Below, one piece after another: positions 8,345 to 16,176 of a DNA stretch of 40,748 nucleotides. How positions within the stretch are numbered: position 1 is the first letter of the stretch; each line of letters opens with the position of its first letter. Below the pieces are notes generated by a model. It did not search any database, was not told the origin of the DNA, and saw only the letters and a list, made by a program, of their open reading frames with translations. Origin of the DNA: CALBPI01 sp039815365 (lineage in GTDB: Bacteria > Pseudomonadota > Gammaproteobacteria > Steroidobacterales > Woeseiaceae); assembly GCA_039815365.1 (NCBI GenBank), contig JBCBZK010000014.1, positions 1-40,748 of the forward strand. Direction: 5' to 3'. The translations under genes and the position numbers were made by a program.

Positions 8345-8459
8345 GGGTCGAACCGCGTTTTGTGATAGACAACTGTGCCTGTCCCATTTTGTTGCTCACA
8401 ACGCATCGCCTACCTTTGTCCGGTTCATTGAGGTTCGTGACCTAAACCGGTTCGCCCCC
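8345..8459. repeat. inverted repeat pair in intergenic DNA
   Basis: GGGTCGAACCGCGTTTT (8345-8361) and AAACCGGTTCGCCCCC (8444-8459) are imperfect inverted copies enclosing about 80 bp without a gene. The core (G)GTCGAACCGG / CCGGTTCG resembles the repeat units at 14934-15237. It may be a single small relative of that element. The match is short, so confidence is low. Confidence 0.3.
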
Positions 8460-8478
8460 TATTCTTAGCAATAATGAG

Positions 8479-8892
8479 TCAGATCCCGTTCTGGACGAAA
8501 AACATAATTGTGGATGCGATTGAAAGATAAGTAGCTATCAACACATACCTCGATAGAGTTTTCTCGGAGCGTTGCTGTTCAATTCGACTCGATTCGCTAA
8601 ATTTTTTCACTATATATCTGTATCTCGATCGCCAAAAAACTCGCTGAACAATTAAAATGACTAGCAAAGAACATAGTCCTAGAAAAACTGTACCACCCTC
8701 CAAGCATGGGGCATCAATACACCTACTGGGTAACCAGATAATGAGGAGAGACATCGGAACAAAGAAAGCAACAAAGGTTGCGATCGCCGCATAAACAGCA
8801 AACTCGAGAGATACCAATCTTTCAGCTTGACCCCAAGATCGTACGTTCGAGCGATATAGAACGACGAATATGTCGTCGAAGTATCGAATCAT
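8479..8892 (-). CDS. small membrane protein paired with the 90-residue protein
   Basis: A 137-residue protein with about four hydrophobic segments (AVYAAIATFVAFFVPMSLLIIW, which is long enough for one strong helix; TVFLGLCSLLVILIVQRVFW; YVLIATYLSIASTIMFFV) and a basic/Ser-rich loop (RYRYIVKKFSESSRIEQQRSEK). Base composition is AT-richer than in neighbours. It starts 4 nt after the stop of the 8897-9169 gene, so the two are almost certainly co-translated. No family is recognised. A membrane partner or immunity-like role for the upstream small protein is a guess from size and order. Confidence 0.65.
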   Translation of the reverse strand: MIRYFDDIFVVLYRSNVRSWGQAERLVSLEFAVYAAIATFVAFFVPMSLLIIWLPSRCIDAPCLEGGTVFLGLCSLLVILIVQRVFWRSRYRYIVKKFSESSRIEQQRSEKTLSRYVLIATYLSIASTIMFFVQNGI

Positions 8893-8896
8893 CGAG

Positions 8897-9169
8897 TCAA
8901 CACCCGCCGGAAACGTAGCAAAGACCGCCCGCCACCTTCGATCCCGCTGCTTGAAGAAGTCCCGTCTCGTCGGAAACTATGTAACCCGCTGAAACAAACC
9001 AACCTGGTGGTCCCAATACAACAGCGGGGCCGAGCATGGCGATATCAATAGCTCCATCAACCACCTCTAGAGTTTCTCCGGCGCGATACGCCTGGTGCAT
9101 AGTGCTCGTGACGCAACACTTACTGAAAATTGAGACTTCTTCATGCTTCGCTCCTTCTGCGATCATCAT
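8897..9169 (-). CDS. small Gly-rich hydrophobic protein, function unknown
   Basis: An open frame of 90 residues. The C-terminal 60 are Gly/Ala/Val-rich and hydrophobic (VVDGAIDIAMLGPAVVLGPP, GWFVSAGYIVSDETG, KVAGGLCYVSGGC), with Cys near and at the C-terminus. The start is uncertain. ATG at 9167-9169 has a weak site, while the strongest ribosome site (AAGGAG, 9151-9156) precedes an ATG at 9142-9144 in another frame that closes after about 25 codons. The composition resembles pore-like or bacteriocin-type peptides, but no known motif is seen. It is followed after 4 nt by a small membrane-protein gene. Confidence 0.5.
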   Translation of the reverse strand: MMIAEGAKHEEVSIFSKCCVTSTMHQAYRAGETLEVVDGAIDIAMLGPAVVLGPPGWFVSAGYIVSDETGLLQAAGSKVAGGLCYVSGGC

Positions 9170-9229
9170 AAAAGTCTCTACTCAAAACTTCGACTAAAAT
9201 ACGGGGGGACTACACACTGGCGACCACAT

Positions 9230-10054
9230 TTATTCGGGAAGTTCAGCCAACCAATAAAGACTCTCCACCGCAGAGATCGGGAACGCCTGGCCATGATCGG
9301 CCGACTCGATGATTCGAAACCTGACGTCAGAGCGCTCCGTCTTTTTCGTCTTCAGAAAACTCACGAGACTAATAGCATTGCCTATGTTTGCCGCCTCTTC
9401 ATCTGAGCCAACGGAAATGAAAATGTTGGCATCCAATGATTTCGGAATTGCTGTCGCGATCGGCTCATACTCGTGAGCAAAATGGTCGCCGAACAATGTG
9501 GCAGGGCTACCGATAATGTAGTTCTTGAATAAGTCGGGTTGCGTTAGCAAGACATAGCTCGCGAACGTGCCGCTCACCGAATATCCATACAACGTGCGTC
9601 GACTTGAATCAGCTTTGTATTCGGATTCAACATACTCGATGACGTCGTCCCTGATAAACGCCAGATGTTCGTCAGCCTTGCCCGTTGGGTGATCAAAACC
9701 CTCGCCGTCGTATTCATTCGCCATGTAGTCTCGCATCCGACTTAGCTGCGGCGGCAGGCCTTTCTCCCACGAAATTCCGACGAGGATCGCATCCTCGACC
9801 AAGTACTCAATCGAGCCCGAGATAATCTCAACATGCCAAAGCGCATCCATGATGTAGATAACCGGATGCGACTTAGCGTCTTCCGCGTCGTAATCATCCG
9901 GCAACTTCACATACAACTCATATTCGCGTTCGGTGGCGCTGTCTTTGATAGGTACGACCTGAATTGCGGGAATCTCAAGGGAAGCCGCGCGTAAGCTCGG
10001 CAAACACAAAGCTAACGCAACTGCCGCAATGACTAACTTCGCTATAAATCTCAT
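9230..10054 (-). CDS. exported alpha/beta-hydrolase, esterase D / IroE-like
   Basis: A 274-residue protein with a signal peptide (MRFIAKLVIAAVALALCLPSL, then RAAS). The body follows the putative esterase family (PF00756): ELYVKLPDDYD, HPVIYIMDALWH, AILVGISW, then the nucleophile elbow GYSVSG (Ser159), and a late ADHGQAFP that supplies the catalytic His near residue 256. The elbow reads G-x-S-x-S-G rather than the usual G-x-S-x-G-G. Members hydrolyse esters such as S-formylglutathione or siderophore lactones; the secreted form resembles IroE/Fes-type enzymes, but no siderophore genes are nearby. It lies 60 bp upstream of the two small genes on the same strand. Confidence 0.88.
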   Translation of the reverse strand: MRFIAKLVIAAVALALCLPSLRAASLEIPAIQVVPIKDSATEREYELYVKLPDDYDAEDAKSHPVIYIMDALWHVEIISGSIEYLVEDAILVGISWEKGLPPQLSRMRDYMANEYDGEGFDHPTGKADEHLAFIRDDVIEYVESEYKADSSRRTLYGYSVSGTFASYVLLTQPDLFKNYIIGSPATLFGDHFAHEYEPIATAIPKSLDANIFISVGSDEEAANIGNAISLVSFLKTKKTERSDVRFRIIESADHGQAFPISAVESLYWLAELPE

Positions 10055-10191
10055 CGTGTTTCCTAGTACGTACCCAACGGATAACGCCGGGGTTTAGGCC
10101 AGCGGCTATTACCTTACAACACCAGATTGGCAGACTCGCTTTAAATCCGCGATACTTTGAGCCCTCCACGTCACAGCCAAAGGCGCGTCTC

Positions 10192-10713
10192 ATGTCTACG
10201 TCTCTCTATGATCTGTCCGTTAGCTCCTATCTGCAATCGGTCGCCGGCGTTGCCGAAGTGATGAAAAAAGGTCGCGCTTTCGCCGTGGAAAACAATCTGA
10301 GCCTCGACAGCGTTGTTGAGACACGCCTGGTTGACGATATGCTGCCATTCCGGTTCCAGATAATGGCGGTCGTCCATCAATCGATCGGTGCGATCCACGG
10401 TATCCATGCGGCTGAGTTCGGACCGCCCAAACCGAGCGATCCGTTGGACTATGACGGGTTGATGGCATTGCTTGCAACCACCATGGATGAACTGCAAGCC
10501 GTCGACCCAGACACGATCAACACCTACGCCGGCAAACCAGTCACCTTCAAAATGGGCGAGCTGCAGATACCGTTTTCTGCCGAGAACTTTGTCTTGTCGT
10601 TCTCATTACCCAATTTGTATTTCCACGCAACCACCGCATACGACATGCTACGTGAGCTCGGTGTCCCGCTGTCTAAACGTGACTTCCTGGGCAATCTGCG
10701 CGTAGGCGTCTAG
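10192..10713 (+). CDS. DUF1993 family protein
   Basis: A 173-residue cytosolic protein matching the DUF1993 family in length and pattern: MSTSLYDLSVSSYLQSV at the start, RLVDDMLPFRFQI in the middle, and ENFVLSFSLPNLYFHATTAYDMLRELGVPLSKRDFLG near the end. The fold is a DinB-like four-helix bundle as far as I recall. Function is unknown; DinB relatives bind a metal through His, and the FHATTAYDMLR helix carries one candidate. ATG 10192 follows AAAGGCG. It is single and not clearly linked to its neighbours. Confidence 0.88.
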   Translation: MSTSLYDLSVSSYLQSVAGVAEVMKKGRAFAVENNLSLDSVVETRLVDDMLPFRFQIMAVVHQSIGAIHGIHAAEFGPPKPSDPLDYDGLMALLATTMDELQAVDPDTINTYAGKPVTFKMGELQIPFSAENFVLSFSLPNLYFHATTAYDMLRELGVPLSKRDFLGNLRVGV

Positions 10714-10820
10714 GCTACGGTGACTCGTCGCGTGGCGAGTGCATCGCAGGCCACGTTAAGAAGTACGTTCGCCGGGCATGGCTGTAGCGTGCACGGGCAG
10801 CACTTTCTTTGTCCGAGCCG

Positions 10821-11030
10821 TCAGCTCTGCCGAAACCACTGAAACGGGGTATCGCCTGCGACCCTGAAGTAAATCGCCAAGTTGATCATATGAGCGGCCA
10901 GCACCGCTGTAGCGGTACCTAATGCCCAAAGCACATCACGATAGTGTAAATGCGCCTCCAACAGATACAGCACACTGATCACAAAAGCGCTCCATAGGCT
11001 CATCAATGCGAATGCTTTCAAACTCTTCAT
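10821..11030 (-). CDS. small membrane protein of the alkB operon
   Basis: A 69-residue protein with two membrane helices (about 5-24, FALMSLWSAFVISVLYLLEA; about 33-55, ALGTATAVLAAHMINLAIYF). Its start codon overlaps the stop of the ferredoxin gene by 4 nt (ATGA, 11027-11030), so it is translationally coupled to the alkB operon. The family is unknown. Given its place it may help assembly or stability of the membrane monooxygenase, but that is inference from order only. Confidence 0.7.
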   Translation of the reverse strand: MKSLKAFALMSLWSAFVISVLYLLEAHLHYRDVLWALGTATAVLAAHMINLAIYFRVAGDTPFQWFRQS

Positions 11031-11359
11031 GTGATTGTCCTCAATTTACGAAACTTCACGCGTACGTCTATGTCTGATTTGAGTTCCGACTGGCAGGCCA
11101 ATACATAACCTTTATCCAGCTCGGCGGAACTGAGTACGTAGCTGAAATCGATTTGCGGCTTGATCTTCCCCGACACGATCTGGCAACGACAGGTGCCACA
11201 GCTACCAACCTTGCATTTGTGTGGCCAATCCAACCCCGCCGCAAGCGCAGCGTTCAGCAGCGTCTTGCCTTTCTCAACGTCAAGCTGAATCGCATCGGTG
11301 TCGACATTCACGTTAGCGGTGTGATCTTTGGCGCGCGCGAACAGATTCAACATACCCAT
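11027..11359 (-). CDS. plant-type [2Fe-2S] ferredoxin
   Basis: A 110-residue protein with the [2Fe-2S] cluster motif C49-x4-C54-x2-C57-x31-C89 (HKCKVGSCGTC and VLACQ). This is the plant/XylA-type ferredoxin fold, not rubredoxin. It overlaps the alkB stop by one base and the next gene by four, so the three are one transcription unit. The expected job is electron delivery to the diiron monooxygenase. AlkB proper usually takes electrons from a rubredoxin, while XylM-type enzymes use a 2Fe-2S protein, so this partner suggests a XylM-like electron path. A flavin reductase is missing from the operon and must be encoded elsewhere. Confidence 0.9.
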   Translation of the reverse strand: MGMLNLFARAKDHTANVNVDTDAIQLDVEKGKTLLNAALAAGLDWPHKCKVGSCGTCRCQIVSGKIKPQIDFSYVLSSAELDKGYVLACQSELKSDIDVRVKFRKLRTIT

Positions 11360-12498
11360 CAGCTTTCTACGCCAATGGCTTTGAACTTGTTCGCAATCGC
11401 GACTTCCTCATGAGTCGCATGTTCTTGGTCCCATTGCTCTAGCAGGCCTTTAACGAAACGCCGAAACAGTGGCGGCACGAGCGTTAAGACGAACAACGAG
11501 AAATAGCCGATCCCGTAGTTCGGCGCACCAACATCGTCCAGCTCCCAAAAATAGGTTTCGCCGCGCACGTGGTGATCACCTTGCCGACCGATTTCGATAA
11601 AGAACCAGCTCGTGAAGATATTGTCGTTATCCCACGAGTGGCGGTGTTCAACCGGCGCATTGGGTTCACGGATCAAACCGTAGTGCCCCATGAAGTTCAG
11701 TGCTTCCAGCAAGAAATTCGACAGTATCCAAACCACCGCTAACGCAACAACGCCAAGCGCGCCGCCTGCCCAGACAAACAGGAACACTGACGGCAAACTG
11801 TACAAGTAACCAACAATCCACTTGTTACTCAGGCTCAACAACGGTTTGCCCTGCCGTGCCAGTTTTTTGCGTTCCAGATCATATGAGAACTTTGATTGCC
11901 CGGCGTGCGACAACCATGTGTGAGCGTAAACGTTCCGACCACGCGGCGCGGTTGCCGGGTCACTTTCATGCCCCAGATCCAGGTGATGGTTGTAGACATG
12001 CGCGTAGGTAAAGTGCGACGCACCGCTCAGCCCCATGATCAACCGCGATACGAAGAAACCTTCCTTCTTGTTGTGCGACAACTCATGCCCGTAAATGATG
12101 CCAAGGCCTGCCCAAAGCGCAGTGGACAACGTTGCACCGATCAAATTGGAGACCGTGATGCCAACCTCATATGTCACTCCCGCAAGCGTTGCAGGCTCAA
12201 TCACAGCGCCGCTGGTGTACTGAAAAATACGCCACGCAAGCACAACTTGCAGCGTCACAAACACCGGTAACATGACGTACATAACAAGGTATTGAAGCCG
12301 CTTGATGCCGAACGAATTACCGTCTGCATCTTTTTCAGCACGCCAACGAATGTCTTTAGTCAACGTATCGATGACGGTGTAGATGCCAAAGAGAATGACA
12401 CCGGACCAGACAGCAACGCCGCCAATAAGAATTCCCAGGATGGTTACCAGGGACGAAACAGGCACGATAAGATACCGCGCATTCACGAAAAGCTTCAT
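11359..12498 (-). CDS. alkB: AlkB/XylM-family membrane diiron monooxygenase
   Basis: A 379-residue integral membrane protein with helices throughout the N-terminal half and the histidine boxes of alkane/xylene monooxygenases: HELSHNKKE, HVYNHHLDLGHE, the NFMGHYGL segment and a final GRQGDHHVRGE. These would bind two iron atoms that activate O2 to hydroxylate an alkane or methyl-aromatic at a terminal carbon. In typical AlkB the last box reads LQRHSDHH (HxxHH); here the first His is Gln (QGDHH), the pattern seen in front-end desaturases. The gene leads an operon with a ferredoxin and a small membrane protein. Family assignment is firm; the substrate (alkane, aromatic or other) is not. Confidence 0.87.
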   Translation of the reverse strand: MKLFVNARYLIVPVSSLVTILGILIGGVAVWSGVILFGIYTVIDTLTKDIRWRAEKDADGNSFGIKRLQYLVMYVMLPVFVTLQVVLAWRIFQYTSGAVIEPATLAGVTYEVGITVSNLIGATLSTALWAGLGIIYGHELSHNKKEGFFVSRLIMGLSGASHFTYAHVYNHHLDLGHESDPATAPRGRNVYAHTWLSHAGQSKFSYDLERKKLARQGKPLLSLSNKWIVGYLYSLPSVFLFVWAGGALGVVALAVVWILSNFLLEALNFMGHYGLIREPNAPVEHRHSWDNDNIFTSWFFIEIGRQGDHHVRGETYFWELDDVGAPNYGIGYFSLFVLTLVPPLFRRFVKGLLEQWDQEHATHEEVAIANKFKAIGVES

Positions 12499-12600
12499 TA
12501 GAAACTCCTAGCGTTACGTATTAAATCCTGGGAATTAAGTACTCCGTTTTAGCGCCTTCTTTTACATCGCGGCAATAGGATCAAATCACGATGGGTTTTG

Positions 12601-12628
12601 ATAATACTGTTTTCTCGACGCGATACAA
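12601..12628 (-). promoter_or_regulatory. candidate sigma70 promoter of the alkB operon
   Basis: Reading the minus strand, TTGTAT (12623-12628) and TATTAT (12601-12606) are 16 bp apart, about 100 bp before the alkB start. A CTAGGAG ribosome site lies just before that start. The boxes are moderate matches found by eye. Confidence 0.4.
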
Positions 12629-12726
12629 GGACAAAACAACAAAAAAGAATAGTTTTTTTTGGAACCAACAAAAGGCAGACAATGCATGAGTAGGAGGCCT
12701 AGCACTCGCTCCGAATTTATAGCGCG

Positions 12727-14292
12727 TTAGAATTTCGCAACAAACAGAGCATTGCTCGTCCTCGATGCTTCTTGAATGCGACCGCCAAACAAGACGCTGC
12801 CGTTATCAGCGATCGTGCGACTACGTCCTCCTTGGGTGCTGACCATGGTTGGCTCGTGTGACTGGTTCGACATTTCGATGCGTTCAATGATTGCGCCGTC
12901 ACGATCAACAACCGCAAGCCCAGCATAGGCGAGGCGTGTCAGTGCGCCTTTGCGCGTGGATAACCACACTTGTTGTTGATACTTACCGCCCGGCTTGTCG
13001 TCGTCAATGAAGCTTGCAAAAACAGTGTCGCCATCGCGGTTGCTCGCCGCATTGCCGATTCGCGCGGCGACCGACTCATCCAACGTCGTGCCCGCATGAG
13101 CGACTAGCGAGTGTTCGGCCTGCCCGTCCAGTGTCGTGCGTAGAATGATGCGATCGTGATGGTTACGCACGAAGTGCACGAGCGCGCCATCGCCTAAGGG
13201 AGCCATGCCGCCGGAGTGCAGCGCATGCGTCATCTTCAAGTCCGGTGCGTCGTCGATCGGTGTTGCTTTATGAATCAGTTCAATGCTCGGACCGCCCGCA
13301 ATCGTCTGCAGCATCGTGACGCTGCGTGTTAACGCTTGCCCCTCGTTGCGATAAATGATCGCATGCAACGCAATTTGACCATCATCACTCACTCTTGCAT
13401 CACCCGATGTCGATCGGAAAAAATCACTAGAGCCTGCTGCCACCGGTTCGCGATTCATCGAAACAGCGAGGTGTGTTCCCGATTTGCGATCCCAACCAAC
13501 AAGGCCACCATACCGGCAGTTATTGCCGAACATCGATGCACGGAAAATCGCAAACCCGGCTTGGTTCATATCGAGCGTCGTGCTTTCGAGCGACCGAATC
13601 TTACAAGCGAAATCACCGATGCTCACTTCGGTACCTTCGGCGATGACCAACTCAAGCGTTGAAAAATCCCAAAACCACAGTGCGGTTTTCCGGCGTGCAT
13701 ATGTGCCCATCAACAATAAGCCAGCGTCTGTAATGACAAACTGACTGATCGTCAACAATCGGCCGTCGCCTTCGGGTGTGGGCACGGTGTCACCGTTGGC
13801 AATCACCTTACGTAGCGCGCCATCATGATAGGCCAGGAGGGACTGTGGCAAGTAACCTTGCGGATAGATCGATGGCCGAACGACGAACGCGGCGGTGCCG
13901 TCTTCGGTGACAATACGCGGCAATGGCGAGAAATCTGCAACGAGCGCATCTTCAGCACCAGGAATGGGTTGCCCTACGGTAACGACAGGCTCCAACGCAC
14001 CTGGCTCGCCAAACCAGAGCACTCTCTTGCGATCGCTTGCACTGCCGCGCTCAATATTCGCGGAACCGGAAAACAGCACTAAGCCCGAGGCGCCCATCGT
14101 GTAGTTCGGATCGATACCTTCGAACAGATAGCCATCGGGCAGACCTGGCGCCGGATCTCCGGTTGCTGCAACGACGTGTACACCCGCTGATGTTGCGCTT
14201 GATGCTCCGCACCCAGCAAGCACCGCGTACATCAAAAGCACCGTTAAAATCTGAGTGAAACGGACGATCGTTCGTAACAGCATGTTGATCAC
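12727..14292 (-). CDS. lipoprotein with NxxGxxAF-type repeats
   Basis: A 521-residue protein with a lipoprotein signal (YAVLAGC, Cys near residue 28). The rest is beta-rich with recurring short units of the form D/N-x-x-G-x-x-A/V-F (VTEDGTAAFVV, MNQAGFAIFRA, VSDDGQIALHA, ADNGSVLFGG), each followed by a strand with a 'LxxVIAxGDxVP' pattern. This is the tandem NxxGxxAF repeat family, thought to form a propeller-like surface domain. No enzyme motif is seen. It lies upstream of the alkB operon on the same strand, but about 230 bp of DNA with its own promoter separates them. Confidence 0.75.
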   Translation of the reverse strand: MINMLLRTIVRFTQILTVLLMYAVLAGCGASSATSAGVHVVAATGDPAPGLPDGYLFEGIDPNYTMGASGLVLFSGSANIERGSASDRKRVLWFGEPGALEPVVTVGQPIPGAEDALVADFSPLPRIVTEDGTAAFVVRPSIYPQGYLPQSLLAYHDGALRKVIANGDTVPTPEGDGRLLTISQFVITDAGLLLMGTYARRKTALWFWDFSTLELVIAEGTEVSIGDFACKIRSLESTTLDMNQAGFAIFRASMFGNNCRYGGLVGWDRKSGTHLAVSMNREPVAAGSSDFFRSTSGDARVSDDGQIALHAIIYRNEGQALTRSVTMLQTIAGGPSIELIHKATPIDDAPDLKMTHALHSGGMAPLGDGALVHFVRNHHDRIILRTTLDGQAEHSLVAHAGTTLDESVAARIGNAASNRDGDTVFASFIDDDKPGGKYQQQVWLSTRKGALTRLAYAGLAVVDRDGAIIERIEMSNQSHEPTMVSTQGGRSRTIADNGSVLFGGRIQEASRTSNALFVAKF

Positions 14293-14423
14293 TTGGATAT
14301 GCGCCAGAGGGTGTTGTACTACGTTGTTAACTCGATGAAAAGTCTCAAGCGCTTAATGAATGGCAAGCATCAGCGGCGTGTTAAAGCTTGCGTGTTGTGC
14401 GCCGCTATACCGGGCTGGAGCTT

Positions 14424-14924
14424 ATGAACGAGTTTTCTCGCATGGCCAGTGACACTGCCCATAAATGCCATTGCCAAACCGCACAGCGAACCGCTGCATT
14501 GTTACTGCAGGACATTGATCACGAATTACCTGACTTTTCAGCGATCCGCGAATCGATGGCTTTGCAGTACGTCGAGGATATGTCGCTACTGACATTTGAG
14601 ATTTCGGCCAATGCGGCGTTCAGCTCAGCCGCCCAGCTTCGCGACTTCATTGAAACCCAATGGCGATCCGCCGCTGCGACCATTCACGCAACCTGGTTAG
14701 ATCACGGCAGACCGCTCGCGACACAATTTGCCAATCTCGCGGCAGCACAACCAATTCGGCAGTGGTCAGACGTCGAAGAGTCGCCGCTACGGGCTATTCT
14801 TGAGCAGGGCGCAATCGACACCTGGTTTCAACCTATCTTTCATGGCCGGGCTCTCGAGCTGTGGGGTTACGAGTGTCTGGCGCGCGCGACTGACGCCGAC
14901 GGCAAGATCATCTCGCCCAAGTGA
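14424..14924 (+). pseudogene. EAL-domain gene cut off by a repeat array
   Basis: The frame codes for an unknown N-terminal domain of about 125 residues (MNEFSRMASDTAHKCHCQTA onward), then the first ~40 residues of an EAL domain: LEQGAIDTWFQPIFHGRALE and WGYECLARATDADGKIISP. It then stops at TGA 14922-14924, exactly where GAAACC-type repeats begin. The catalytic motifs that should follow (N, E, DDFGTG, GQG) are absent anywhere downstream. ATG 14424 has GGAG only 3 nt before it. Part of the gene was evidently replaced or deleted; the product, if made, cannot hydrolyse c-di-GMP. Confidence 0.75.
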
Positions 14925-15387
14925 AACCCTAGTGAAACCGGGGTCGAACCGGAGTTTCGACAGGTTGAAACCTGGGTCGGTTGAAACCTGGGTCGAACCG
15001 AAGTTTCGACACGTACAACGATACTTAGGACTTACTAGCATTGGTAATCTGCCCCGCCAGAGCTATCCCGATGCACAGACAACCTAGATATTTCATCCCT
15101 CAGACGAAAATCCCGAAAATCCGGTTCGACCCCGGTTTTCCCCGACGAAAGTCCCGAAAGTCCGGTTCGACCCCGGTTTTGGGTTTTGCCCGGAAAGTCC
15201 GGTTCGACCCGGGTTTTGCCGGTTCGACCCCGGTTTTGGAGTTATTGATGCCTGAAATTCTGTTCTACGATTGGTTGCGAGCGTTGGCTCTTATGGTGAA
15301 AACAACCGGTCAAAGCGCGATTCGATCTGACGCCGCACGTCCGATTGGATCTGAGCTACTACAGTGACTTCGACCACATGCGCGCAA
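14925..15387. repeat. GC-rich repeat array with copies in both orientations
   Basis: There is no credible gene in this stretch. The left cluster holds GAAACCGGGGTCGAACCGG (14934-14952) and two GTTGAAACCTGGGTCG units (14964-14979, 14980-14995), the last running to GTTTCGAC. The right cluster holds four copies of CCGGTTCGACCCCGGTTTT, in the opposite orientation, at 15121-15139, 15162-15180, 15199-15217 (one base changed) and 15219-15237. The first two lie in a 41-bp unit that begins GACGAAA (15103 and 15144). About 90 bp of unrelated DNA separates the clusters. Spacing is irregular, and 15240-15387 shows nothing I recognise. Confidence 0.8.
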
Positions 15388-16074
15388 CTACTCTGCTACC
15401 CATTGAACAACAAGTAAGCCTCTATGTTCATTATTCTCGTCGACGTTTACCGCAGGCATTCCACCCAGCTCGCTAGCCTTTTTCATAGAGTCGATTAGCA
15501 AGCCAGGGTTCTTGACTAAAGACTCTGACCCGTAAAGTTCGACCATACAAACGGTGCTTCGACACTCTACGTTCATCGCCATCACAGCGTTTTCCTGAAG
15601 AAGCGACGCCATCGCATCGCGAACCTCCGCGTTTTTCTCTGTGGCCCAATTCTTAGTGATTGATTCTTGGCGAACCAAAAGTATCGCCTCATCAACAGTT
15701 CCGGACGCCACGACCTCCATGAAACTCATCGGAATTTTAGCGTCGGAATTTGTTAACGTCGTCTCATGAATGGAAAACGTCTGTATGTTCTGCGGCGGAT
15801 CCAGTTCAGAAGGATCGGCATGTGCGGTCAGCTCTGGGTCGCTGGGCGCGAAGGTATCACTCAGCTCTTGCGTGGAATCGTTCTCAATCGTGTCTAGCGC
15901 AGCTGCAGGAACTCTCTCTCCGTTGCTAGCCATCTGACTGACAGAGGCTTGGGATTCGACAGACTTGGCAGGGCTACTAAAGTCGACCCAATACCCAACG
16001 CACGCAGCAATAATAGCGATCATAAACACAGCAATGACAAGTTGCGGCGTTTTCAAACTGACTATTGAACGCAT
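15388..16074 (-). CDS. membrane-anchored periplasmic protein, function unknown
   Basis: A 228-residue protein with one N-terminal helix (about residues 11-30, LVIAVFMIAIIAACVGYWV), an acidic disordered linker (about 35-100) and a small C-terminal domain. The domain contains VECRSTVCMVELYG, two Cys spaced by four that could form a disulfide, and ends in a strand (RGLLVVQWVAE). I have seen similar C-R-x-x-x-C-x-V-E motifs in exported proteins of proteobacteria and myxobacteria without known function. It is transcribed alone, downstream of the repeat array. Confidence 0.75.
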   Translation of the reverse strand: MRSIVSLKTPQLVIAVFMIAIIAACVGYWVDFSSPAKSVESQASVSQMASNGERVPAAALDTIENDSTQELSDTFAPSDPELTAHADPSELDPPQNIQTFSIHETTLTNSDAKIPMSFMEVVASGTVDEAILLVRQESITKNWATEKNAEVRDAMASLLQENAVMAMNVECRSTVCMVELYGSESLVKNPGLLIDSMKKASELGGMPAVNVDENNEHRGLLVVQWVAE

Positions 16075-16176
16075 GCGACCGGGCTCGAATTGCTTGTCAG
16101 TTAATAGCGTAGCTGCTGACGGCTAACAGAACAACTTCGAGTATGTGGCCTGCAGAGCCTGGCGCACCACCGACAA

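Noticed and set aside
14934..15237. tRNA-like GGTTCGA T-loop motifs in the repeats
   Set aside because: The surrounding sequence cannot form an acceptor, D or anticodon arm; the match is limited to the short core.
14925..15240. Possible CRISPR array
   Set aside because: Repeat spacing is irregular (41, 37, 20 bp on the right), copies occur in both orientations, there are no uniform spacers and no cas gene is near.
15041..15367. Open frame through the right repeat cluster (108 codons)
   Set aside because: Its codons are mostly made of repeat units (SGSTPV-type segments), and no start signal or domain is seen.
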